Shown here: in pieces, positions 1 to 4,498 of the stretch | Numbering within the stretch: position 1 is the stretch's first letter | Layout: every line of letters starts with the position of its first letter | Assembly: GCA_030602675.1 (NCBI GenBank) | Contig: JAUVZH010000231.1 | Span: forward strand, 1-5,265 | Direction: 5' to 3' | Length of the DNA: 5,265 bases | Source of the DNA: Candidatus Heimdallarchaeota archaeon | Lineage (GTDB): Archaea; Asgardarchaeota; Heimdallarchaeia; JABLTI01 | Position numbers and translations under genes: made by a program | The notes under the pieces: generated by a model | Databases searched by the model: none | What the model was told of the DNA's origin: nothing | Seen by the model: the letters and a program-made list of their open reading frames with translations, nothing else

Positions 1-76
1 TTAATTGTGGAATTTTTATACTAGATTTGCTTGAAGAACTCACCTTTTGATACCCTGCCTTATTTATTACTAGCAT
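1..76 (-). CDS. Possible N-terminal fragment of a gene leaving the left edge
   Basis: Reading the minus strand from an ATG at 76-74, 25 codons stay open to the window edge, giving a short lysine- and serine-rich N-terminus (it contains KVSSSSKSSIK). A GTG at 43-41 is an alternative start. Two TATA-like stretches lie upstream on the same strand, around 100-109 and 88-99; the farther one is about the right distance for a leaderless transcript beginning near the ATG. An open run of this length in such AT-rich DNA can arise by chance, no family is recognisable, and no ribosome binding site precedes the ATG. The stretch could equally be plain intergenic DNA. Confidence 0.25.
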   Translation of the reverse strand, partial: MLVINKAGYQKVSSSSKSSIKIPQL

Positions 77-87
77 TAATCAGAATA

Positions 88-109
88 ACTTTTATATTAG
101 TTTTATACC
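88..109 (-). promoter_or_regulatory. TATA-like elements for a leftward transcript
   Basis: On the minus strand two archaeal TATA-like cores follow each other, GTATAAAAC and then AATATAAAAG. Spaced about 26 bases from the TATA centre, they would start transcripts near 79 and 69, flanking the ATG at 76. They are the main reason for suspecting a leftward gene. AT-rich spacers yield such matches easily. Confidence 0.25.
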
Positions 110-216
110 TTTATCAATATAAATATTATAGTTGTTCCAGTTTATCAATAATTTGCAAATTTGGTTGATTATTAAACTAAAAATTTCGACAAAATTGATG
201 AGTGGCTGTGTTAAAG

Positions 217-450
217 ATGAAAAACAAATCAAAACTTGCGGTAGGGTTGTTTTTAGTTTTAGGTTTAATAGTTGTAACAACTATTGTTACAAATATCTAT
301 GCAGTACCTCCTATTGAAGATGGTGGAGACGATCCAGGAAATGGACCGGGACCTGGTATTTACTTAAGAATACCAACTGAGACAGAATTCTACAAGTATG
401 AAAATAACCAACTATTCTTAATTTTTGAAACTCCTTCATCAGAAATATAA
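217..450 (+). CDS. Small exported protein with signal peptide and Gly/Pro/Asp linker
   Basis: This protein of 77 residues (from the ATG) is not recognised as a family. Residues 1-7 carry three lysines, followed by a hydrophobic core (LAVGLFLVLGLIVVTTIV, about 8-25) and a plausible signal-peptidase site after NIYA (residue 29). The segment then either is released outside or stays anchored by the helix. The mature part opens with VPPIEDGG and an acidic glycine/proline stretch (residues 30-45), a flexible linker. It ends in a short polar tail containing ETEFYKYENN and a hydrophobic LFLIF. In-frame GTG codons at 202 and 208 would add five or three residues (MAVLK with the first). The ATG at 217 is preferred because it gives a standard Met-Lys signal peptide, but no strong ribosome binding site decides it. 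The gene stands alone, with a terminator at its stop codon. Its role is unknown; with so little mature sequence, a membrane-anchored peptide or a truncated remnant of a larger exported protein is possible. Confidence 0.7.
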   Translation: MKNKSKLAVGLFLVLGLIVVTTIVTNIYAVPPIEDGGDDPGNGPGPGIYLRIPTETEFYKYENNQLFLIFETPSSEI

Positions 451-480
451 TGTAATTTTACATTATCATTTCTTTTTTTT
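447..480 (+). terminator. Hairpin plus T8 terminator overlapping the stop codon
   Basis: A perfect 9-base inverted repeat (ATAATGTAA at 447-455 and TTACATTAT at 458-466) contains the TAA stop codon of the small exported protein in its left arm. It is followed, after six bases, by eight Ts (473-480). The loop is only 2 bases if all pairs form, so realistically 8 pairs with a 4-base loop. The stem is AT-rich and weak; in archaea the T run alone can be enough for termination. Confidence 0.6.
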
Positions 481-616
481 CTTACTCAACATCCTTTAAT
501 TACTTGACTTGTTATGAGAAGAAAAGAAAATATCAATAAAAGGCTATTTTTAAAAAAAAACTGATATTTGATAGCAAACTAATAAATAGTAAATCGCTAA
601 ATCTTTCTTGATTATT

Positions 617-1177
617 ATGTCTGCATATAATAATGAAGAACTGAAAGAACAAGGTTCAGAGGATATTACTTTACCTACAAAGAATTCTTCACAGAAAAAA
701 AATAATCAGAAGTTTCGTATAGGGAGGACTTTCTGGGATCGTATACCAAAGTATAAGTGGTGGGTTACTCCTTTAAACATTCTATTAATTGGGATTTTTC
801 TAGTAGTTATTGATGTTATTACTTTACCTAATACTGGCTTCCTTCTAATAGATTGGGCTTGGTGGCCAATTGGAGGAATGTTCTTTGCATATATTGTTAG
901 TTTTATTATCTTCAAGCGTCCAGAAATTGCTTGGATTGTAGGACCAATATTAATGGTTGGAGCGAGTGGTTTGCTTTTAGCAATTGATTTAGTCTTTCCT
1001 CCAAATGATGGATTCCTTGGGATGGATTGGGCAATCATACCAATTACTGCTCTCTTAACTTTTGGTGTACTAATTCCAATAGTAACTAAATTTGGACGAA
1101 AGAAAGAGAAACCAATTGACAAATTTAGGAAAGCTGTTGCTGAAATGAAAAAACAAGAAGAGCAAGATGTAAGTTAA
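617..1177 (+). CDS. Four-helix membrane protein made of a duplicated two-helix unit
   Basis: This is a 186-residue integral membrane protein of unknown function. Residues 1-48 are polar and lysine-rich. Four hydrophobic segments follow, at about 51-70, 81-99, 106-127 and 138-157, and the tail (158-186) is highly charged and probably helical. Residues 52-98 and 110-156 align without gaps at an offset of 58, with 15 of 47 identical. The shared pattern is ID-x4-PN-x-GFL-x2-DWA-x2-PI, seen as IDVITLPNTGFLLIDWAWWPI and its second copy. Positive charges in the N-terminus, the FKRPE loop (99-103) and the KFGRKKEK tail put both PN-GFL-DW loops outside and both termini in the cytoplasm. The W-x-WP pattern after the first loop recalls bacterial 2TM-domain proteins, but that is only a resemblance. 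The start is taken at ATG 617; an in-frame TTG at 608 would add three residues. No clear ribosome binding site is present. The hydrolase gene follows 38 bases later on the same strand. Confidence 0.85.
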   Translation: MSAYNNEELKEQGSEDITLPTKNSSQKKNNQKFRIGRTFWDRIPKYKWWVTPLNILLIGIFLVVIDVITLPNTGFLLIDWAWWPIGGMFFAYIVSFIIFKRPEIAWIVGPILMVGASGLLLAIDLVFPPNDGFLGMDWAIIPITALLTFGVLIPIVTKFGRKKEKPIDKFRKAVAEMKKQEEQDVS

Positions 1178-1199
1178 TTGAAAGATTGATTATGAATCT

Positions 1200-1207
1200 A
1201 GGAGAGG
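1200..1207 (+). promoter_or_regulatory. Ribosome binding site that fixes a TTG start
   Basis: AGGAGAGG lies 8 bases ahead of the TTG at 1216. It supports initiation at this non-ATG codon rather than at the first in-frame ATG (1309), which would remove 31 residues and has no such site. Confidence 0.75.
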
Positions 1208-1215
1208 AATAATAA

Positions 1216-2190
1216 TTGTCACAAAAAACCACTATATTAGATTCAATAAGAAAAGATAATACAAAAAGATCACGAATTGTTCGTGATTTTGTTTCACCTT
1301 ACAAAGAGATGATCTCCTGGTTGAATTCTGTTACAATCAGCTATATCAGAAGAGATGCAAATTCCTCATTATCATCTTCTCTGCCTATGGAATCAATATT
1401 AGCTTTAGTTGATAATCTTGCTCCTGAAAAGGTGGAGCGAAATGTAAGAGATAAAGCTGGACCATTCTTCAATAAGGGTAATGAAGTGGGTGTATTACTA
1501 ACACATGGTTTCTGTTCTACAGCTCAGGAGATGAAAGAACTCGGGGAAATCATTAACAAGCAACTTGGTTATACAACTTTTGCAGTATTGTTGGCTGGAC
1601 ATGGAACTAGTCCTGGTGATTTGGCGCAAACCAATATGATCGATTGGTATAAATCAATAAAGGAAGGGTATGATTTCCTAAAACAAATTTGCAATAAAAC
1701 AGTGCTACTTGGACAATCACTTGGTGGAACATTATCTCTCATTTTAGCTGCAAACGAATCTGTAGATGCAATAGTAACTTTATGTGCTCCAATAAAAGTT
1801 GAATATTTCATGCAAGATTATCTATTCTTAGTATCAGATTTATTGAAATATTTCCCTCGAAGAAAAGAAGAGATTGCTATAATGGAAGAAAATAGCTTGA
1901 TAAACTATCGAGTATCAGCACTTAAAGCTGTAGAGCATCTATTGGACACAATGGAGATTGCTAAAGAAGAAATTAAAAAAGTGACAGCTCCGTTATTAAC
2001 TATAACTGCTGGAAAAGATGAGAGAGTGCCTGTATATAATGCTGAGAAGATTCGCGAACTTGTAAGTAGTGAAATCAAAGAAGATTATTTCTCTGCTAAT
2101 TCTCCCCACACTATCTTATATGGGTCTGAGAAAATGCAAATTATAGATAAAAGTTTGCATTTTATCAAAAAAATAGTGAAAGGGGCATAA
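1216..2190 (+). CDS. Alpha/beta hydrolase, esterase/lipase type (serine hydrolase)
   Basis: This 324-residue protein is a probable soluble carboxylesterase or monoacylglycerol-lipase-like enzyme that hydrolyses an ester bond. The nucleophile elbow is GQSLG at 166-170 (Ser168) after strand KTVLL. The acid is Asp268 in TITAGKDERVP and the base is His298 in SANSPHTIL. The oxyanion-hole motif HGF (97-99) follows strand VGVLLT, and LLAGHGTSPGD (125-135) is the usual next loop. This layout matches the Est30/YvaK-type esterases and the Hydrolase_4 (serine aminopeptidase S33) group. The cap (about 195-255) is helical. About 90 residues precede the first core strand, more than in Est30-type enzymes of about 250 residues; this extension has charged helices and no signal peptide. 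The TTG start is backed by AGGAGAGG 8 bases upstream. The gene lies 38 bases downstream of the membrane-protein gene, possibly in one transcript, and converges on the DegV gene with a 17-base gap. The substrate cannot be told from sequence; a thioesterase or a C-C hydrolase is a less likely alternative. Confidence 0.9.
   Translation: MSQKTTILDSIRKDNTKRSRIVRDFVSPYKEMISWLNSVTISYIRRDANSSLSSSLPMESILALVDNLAPEKVERNVRDKAGPFFNKGNEVGVLLTHGFCSTAQEMKELGEIINKQLGYTTFAVLLAGHGTSPGDLAQTNMIDWYKSIKEGYDFLKQICNKTVLLGQSLGGTLSLILAANESVDAIVTLCAPIKVEYFMQDYLFLVSDLLKYFPRRKEEIAIMEENSLINYRVSALKAVEHLLDTMEIAKEEIKKVTAPLLTITAGKDERVPVYNAEKIRELVSSEIKEDYFSANSPHTILYGSEKMQIIDKSLHFIKKIVKGA
2167..2173 (-). terminator. Possible T-run terminator for the DegV gene
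   Basis: Seven As here read as T7 on the minus strand, about 35-41 bases beyond the DegV stop codon and inside the 3' end of the opposite hydrolase gene. A T run without a strong stem is a plausible archaeal terminator. No comparable run follows the hydrolase stop on the plus strand. Confidence 0.3.
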
Positions 2191-2211
2191 GAAAGAGGAT
2201 TTCGTTCTTAT
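2187..2211. repeat. Inverted repeat spanning both convergent stop codons
   Basis: ATAAGAA (2187-2193) and TTCTTAT (2205-2211) are perfect 7-base complements separated by 11 bases. The left arm contains the hydrolase TAA and the right arm the complement of the DegV TAA. It could fold into a shared 3'-end hairpin for the two messages, but the stem is weak and part of the symmetry comes simply from two facing TAA codons. Confidence 0.4.
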
Positions 2212-3098
2212 TTCCCTAATAATTCATCACTTGACTTTCCTAGCCATGTTAACCCAAGTGCACCAGGACCAACATGAACTCCTATTGCTGTACCTATTTC
2301 CCATATGAAGAATTCGAATTTCTTTTTAGTAGTCTTCTTCAGGTGGTTCATAAGCTCCTCTGCTTTTTCAAAATTGCGAGAGTGCATAATAACAATTGCT
2401 TCATTTTCTGGAATTTCAACAACCAATTTCTCTCCTAGTCTTTTCAGGTAATCCATTTTTGCATCTTCACCACGAACTTTCATAGGAGATGCTATTTTCC
2501 CATCTTCAAAGGTCAACAACGGTTTATAGCTTAACATTTCTCCTAACAAATGCTGTATTGTAGAAATTCTTCCTGATCTTTTTAGGTATTTTAACGGTCC
2601 AACAAAAGCATTCATTTGTATATTTGGTATTAAGTCAGTTTTCAATTTCTCCAAAATTTCTTCTTTTGCTAAACCTGCTTCAATCATTCTTGCTACTTTT
2701 AAAACTATTAACCCAACTGGTAGTGTTGCATTTCTACTATCTACAACAGTGATTTTGTCATTAACAAATTGCTTTGCATAAATCACACCATATCCAAAGA
2801 TTCCACTTAATTCTCCTGAAATATTAACCATTATTGCTTCATCTGCTTTCTCTAAGGCTTTATCAAAAGTCTCTTTATAGACTCTCGGAGAAGGAACCCC
2901 AGTTGTTGGTTCTAAATTCTCCTCAACAATTTTATGGTAGAATTCTTCCGTTGTTATATCAATATATTGAGTTCTAGTTTCATCAGGAAAGTAAATTGAA
3001 ATTGGGAGAATGACTATGCCATGCTTTTTGATTGTTTCAATTGGCAGATCACAAGCTGAATCTGCAATGAGTATCAATTTTTTCTTTTTTTGCGCCAT
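2208..3098 (-). CDS. DegV family fatty-acid-binding protein
   Basis: This 296-residue protein has the full DegV length and fold order. The N-terminal motif is DSACDLP (13-19) after strand LILIA. It is followed by PTTGVPSP (64-71), NISGELSG (92-99), the VVDSRNAT strand-turn (118-125), LKYLKRSGRIS (169-179), KPLLTFEDGKI (192-202) and the C-terminal HVGPGALG (275-282). Family members characterised in Firmicutes (FakB) hold a fatty acid in the cleft and present its carboxylate to the kinase FakA. Here Ser94, Arg177 and His275 fall where carboxylate-contacting polar residues are expected. However, the usual TSQPSP loop reads TGVPSP, and the SSGLSGTY-like loop reads SGELSGIF, so head-group recognition may differ. 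No FakA-like gene is in the window. The ATG at 3098 has no ribosome binding site, but a TATA-like element about 20-27 bases upstream suggests a leaderless message. The protein should be cytoplasmic. DegV proteins are mainly bacterial, so lateral acquisition is likely if the host is archaeal. Confidence 0.93.
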   Translation of the reverse strand: MAQKKKKLILIADSACDLPIETIKKHGIVILPISIYFPDETRTQYIDITTEEFYHKIVEENLEPTTGVPSPRVYKETFDKALEKADEAIMVNISGELSGIFGYGVIYAKQFVNDKITVVDSRNATLPVGLIVLKVARMIEAGLAKEEILEKLKTDLIPNIQMNAFVGPLKYLKRSGRISTIQHLLGEMLSYKPLLTFEDGKIASPMKVRGEDAKMDYLKRLGEKLVVEIPENEAIVIMHSRNFEKAEELMNHLKKTTKKKFEFFIWEIGTAIGVHVGPGALGLTWLGKSSDELLGK

Positions 3099-3117
3099 CT
3101 TGTATCAACTATCTTTT

Positions 3118-3125
3118 GTTTATAG
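3118..3125 (-). promoter_or_regulatory. TATA-like box for the DegV gene
   Basis: On the minus strand this reads CTATAAAC, centred about 24 bases upstream of the DegV ATG (3098). That is the archaeal TATA-to-start distance, which would place the transcript start at or next to the ATG. It fits the lack of a ribosome binding site. Confidence 0.45.
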
Positions 3126-3234
3126 AATGTATAGTTGGTAATAGATGGAAAGTATACTAGCTTTTAGAAAACTAATTGTTCTTTTGCTATTAAATTTTGT
3201 CAGTTTATTTACCTTTAGAGTTATTACTGTAAGA

Positions 3235-3244
3235 GATATAAAAG
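3235..3244 (+). promoter_or_regulatory. TATA-like box inside the intergenic region
   Basis: GATATAAAAG is the best TATA match in the gap. A start about 26 bases downstream (near 3266) falls just ahead of the hairpin at 3275. It lies nearly 300 bases from the next gene's ATG, so it would drive either a separate small RNA or a very long leader. Confidence 0.35.
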
Positions 3245-3274
3245 AAAAATGGTTTATGATCAAATTAAATGTCT

Positions 3275-3326
3275 ATCTATAAACCCCCATCATTTCCGGT
3301 TTAATACCATGGTCGGATTTATAGAT
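3275..3326. repeat. Long imperfect hairpin / inverted repeat
   Basis: ATCTATAAA (3275-3283) pairs perfectly with TTTATAGAT (3318-3326). Pairing resumes after one C-A mismatch: CC 3285-3286 with GG 3315-3316, a two-base bulge (3313-3314), then CCAT 3287-3290 with ATGG 3309-3312. Within the loop, GGT (3298-3300) can pair with ACC (3306-3308) around TTAAT. Fifteen pairs in the main stem is more than expected for random AT-rich spacer. The pairing is direct observation; an RNA role is inference. Confidence 0.6.
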
Positions 3327-3358
3327 CATATGTTCAACTTGACCGATTAATCATATGT
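3325..3358. repeat. Direct repeat ATCATATGT, two copies
   Basis: ATCATATGT occurs at 3325-3333 and again at 3350-3358, 25 bases apart start to start, each containing the palindrome CATATG. The first copy overlaps the right arm of the long hairpin. The pair could be a protein-binding site, but two short AT-rich copies are weak evidence. Confidence 0.35.
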
Positions 3359-3529
3359 AAAATAGGATATTATACAATTTTCAATTGTCATAATAATTCT
3401 CTAAATACCTATATTTTTGCTATATTGATTACTAATAAGAACTTTTTTTTGAATAATTAGGAATTCATTTTATTACTGTATACTTGAAAAACTTAAAAAT
3501 CAATAACTTCTATTTTTCCAAGAACAATA

Positions 3530-3901
3530 ATGACTTCTGACGTAAAGCTAGATAAATTTGGTCAATTTTTGATGAGTAATTTAAGAGATGCATCCATTGA
3601 TTTCTTCGACAAATTAATGATCGGTTATTGGAAAGCCAATGTATTACAAGACATCCAAAATGAGATTAAACAATTAACAGCAGATCAGAAGAACCTTCTT
3701 CGTAAATGTGTTGCTGCTACAATGGATACTGCTATTCACGATTTCTTAATAGCGCTTGAAGAAAATAATGTTACAACCAAAGATATACAAATAAAAATAG
3801 ATGGTGAAGATATCGTTCTTGAGAGTAAAAGTCTTCACAAGGAACTGAATGGTAAGGATGGATGGTTCGCAAAGTTTAGTCGATATAAAATCGATTTTTA
3901 G
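3530..3901 (+). CDS. Uncharacterised 123-residue soluble protein
   Basis: The family is not recognised with confidence. The protein has no signal peptide or membrane segment and should be cytoplasmic. Residues 1-80 look mainly helical (for example FGQFLMSNLRDASIDFFDKL and QLTADQKNLLRKCVAATMD). The middle contains AIHDFLIALEEN, then a strand-like stretch IQIKIDGEDIVLES (about 86-99). The end is KDGWFAKFSRY plus a short tail. The compact arrangement of a helical half, a two-strand hairpin and an aromatic end suggests an intact single-domain protein rather than a fragment. Its general look resembles small bacterial proteins of unknown function, but I cannot name one. The ATG at 3530 lacks a ribosome binding site; a TATA-like CTTAAAAA about 32-39 bases upstream would give a very short leader. 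The gene stands alone, preceded by the 431-base gap and converging on the zinc-ribbon gene. Confidence 0.8.
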   Translation: MTSDVKLDKFGQFLMSNLRDASIDFFDKLMIGYWKANVLQDIQNEIKQLTADQKNLLRKCVAATMDTAIHDFLIALEENNVTTKDIQIKIDGEDIVLESKSLHKELNGKDGWFAKFSRYKIDF

Positions 3902-3946
3902 TTTTATGTCAATTATTTTTGGGATTTCTATATCTTAAATTCACAG

Positions 3947-3959
3947 TTTTTTCAAAAAA
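3947..3959. terminator. Symmetrical T6-C-A6 element between convergent genes
   Basis: Six Ts (3947-3952), one C and six As (3954-3959) form a run that reads as T6 in both directions, lying 46 bases past one stop codon (3901) and about 30 bases past the other (3989). This suits a bidirectional T-run terminator for the convergent pair. The hairpin itself would have almost no loop and is unlikely to matter. Confidence 0.4.
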
Positions 3960-3988
3960 GAGAAATTAAGCTTATTATCTTGCTTACT

Positions 3989-4390
3989 TCAACAAGAACA
4001 ACCGCTAAATGCTTCTGTACAACCTGCACATGCTTCTAAAAATCCTAATAGTGCTTGTCCACAACAACCACAAGCATCCAAACAAGGAGTATCTGGTTTC
4101 TCTCTCCTTCTTTGTCTCTTCTGTGCACGATGACCATTCACTTCCTGCTTAATGGCTTCGGGTGATTTTTTACCATTAACAACATCAGTAAGACCAAAAC
4201 CACAGCTTCTACAGATATTATAAGTTCTTAAATTCCTGGCACCACATGATGGACACCAAACAATTTTCTTTGTATCTTGCACTTGGCTCTCACTAACTGT
4301 ACTAGTAACTAATTCAACTCCACATTCCTTACAAAAAGCATGAGCTGAACGAGAAACTTTTCCACATTTTGGACAAACTTTTTGTGACAC
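3989..4390 (-). CDS. Double zinc-ribbon protein with cysteine-repeat tail
   Basis: This 133-residue cytoplasmic protein has three parts. Two zinc ribbons share exact spacing, C-x2-C-x10-C-x2-C: Cys6/9/20/23 and Cys46/49/60/63, each of the CPKCG...FCKECG type seen in zinc_ribbon_2/DZANK-like proteins. A polar linker follows, with a strongly basic stretch (HRAQKRQRRREK, 87-98). The tail (103-133) holds eight more cysteines (103, 107, 109, 110, 121, 124, 131, 133). Residues 104-117 and 118-131 are a tandem 14-residue repeat, pattern L-[DE]-A-C-x2-C-x-[QE]-A-[LF]-x-G. The ribbons should each bind one zinc; the tail could bind further metal, form disulfides or carry lipid. Nucleic-acid or protein binding is likely, but no pathway is indicated. 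The GTG start at 4390 is backed by GAGGG six bases upstream, and there is no in-frame ATG near. The gene is divergent from the TPR gene. Confidence 0.85.
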   Translation of the reverse strand: MSQKVCPKCGKVSRSAHAFCKECGVELVTSTVSESQVQDTKKIVWCPSCGARNLRTYNICRSCGFGLTDVVNGKKSPEAIKQEVNGHRAQKRQRRREKPDTPCLDACGCCGQALLGFLEACAGCTEAFSGCSC

Positions 4391-4498
4391 ATTATTCCCT
4401 CATGGAAAAAATTACATTTAGCTATTAATATTAGCATAATCATATTTACTCGATAATTAATAAGATTTTAGCATTTAATGAGGTAAAATTCATAGGTG
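4391..4498. promoter_or_regulatory. Divergent control region between zinc-ribbon and TPR genes
   Basis: These 108 bases must hold both promoters. GCTATTAATATTAGC (4421-4435), with arms GCTA and TAGC, lies near the centre. Its AT core could serve as a leftward TATA box, giving a start near 4402. CATATTTA (4441-4448) or ATAATTAATAA (4453-4463) could serve rightward. TTAGC recurs at 4418, 4431 and 4468. A shared operator is possible, but no known regulator site is recognised. Confidence 0.4.
4397..4401 (-). promoter_or_regulatory. Ribosome binding site that fixes a GTG start
   Basis: On the minus strand GAGGG ends six bases before the GTG at 4390. Its first G is also the third base of an out-of-frame ATG that opens a three-codon mini-frame (ATG AGG GAA TAA, 4403-4392). 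Confidence 0.65.

Larger units (their letters stand above)
3266..3450 (+). ncRNA. Candidate structured small RNA or leader
   Basis: This interval is proposed only from signals at its ends and one structure. An upstream TATA-like box predicts a start near 3266, a 52-base hairpin sits at the 5' end, a small second hairpin lies at 3374-3388, and eight Ts close it at 3443-3450. No known RNA family (tRNA, snoRNA-like C/D box, SRP, RNase P) is recognised. It could be an independent transcript, a long regulatory leader of the gene starting at 3530 with the T8 run acting as an attenuator, or nothing. Both ends are approximate. Confidence 0.2.
3099..3529. other. 431-base intergenic region with structured core
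   Basis: No convincing protein gene lies here. The left end holds the DegV promoter. The middle has a TATA-like GATATAAAAG (3235-3244, plus strand), a long imperfect hairpin (3275-3326) in a locally GC-richer patch, and two copies of ATCATATGT (3325-3333 and 3350-3358). A small AT hairpin follows (ACAATT 3374-3379, AATTGT 3383-3388), then a T8 run (3443-3450). The right end, around 3491-3498, has a TATA-like CTTAAAAA suited to the 123-residue gene. A 33-codon reading frame (3249-3350, plus) crosses the hairpin but has no ribosome binding site. Confidence 0.6.

Noticed and set aside
3..50. A possible C-terminal tail of a plus-strand gene entering from the left (15 codons then TGA)
   Set aside because: Too short to distinguish from chance, and the opposite-strand start with TATA-like elements competes for the same bases.
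132..317. A plus-strand frame overlapping the small exported protein, and a minus-strand frame at 92-280
   Set aside because: Neither has a domain, signal peptide or ribosome binding site. The frame starting at 217 has a clear signal peptide and ends at a terminator.
512..562. A 16-codon lysine/arginine-rich frame starting at an ATG near 514
   Set aside because: Too short, driven by A-rich DNA, with no ribosome binding site.
528..569. Inverted repeat AAATATCA / TGATATTT ahead of the membrane-protein gene
   Set aside because: Eight AT-rich bases with a 26-base loop is within chance expectation for this composition; no regulatory role is supported.
706..1122. A long minus-strand open frame opposite the four-helix membrane protein
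   Set aside because: The plus frame has clear membrane segments and an internal repeat; the minus frame is its antisense shadow without domain features.
3275..3326. The long hairpin as a tRNA or as the terminal repeat of a small mobile element
   Set aside because: It lacks a cloverleaf, T-loop GTTC-type sequence and acceptor stem. No second distant copy, target duplication or transposase is present in the window.
3249..3350. A 33-codon plus-strand reading frame with ATG start crossing the intergenic hairpin
   Set aside because: No ribosome binding site, a TATA-like box only a few bases upstream of the ATG, no recognisable domain, and a length within chance expectation. The hairpin explains the local base composition better.
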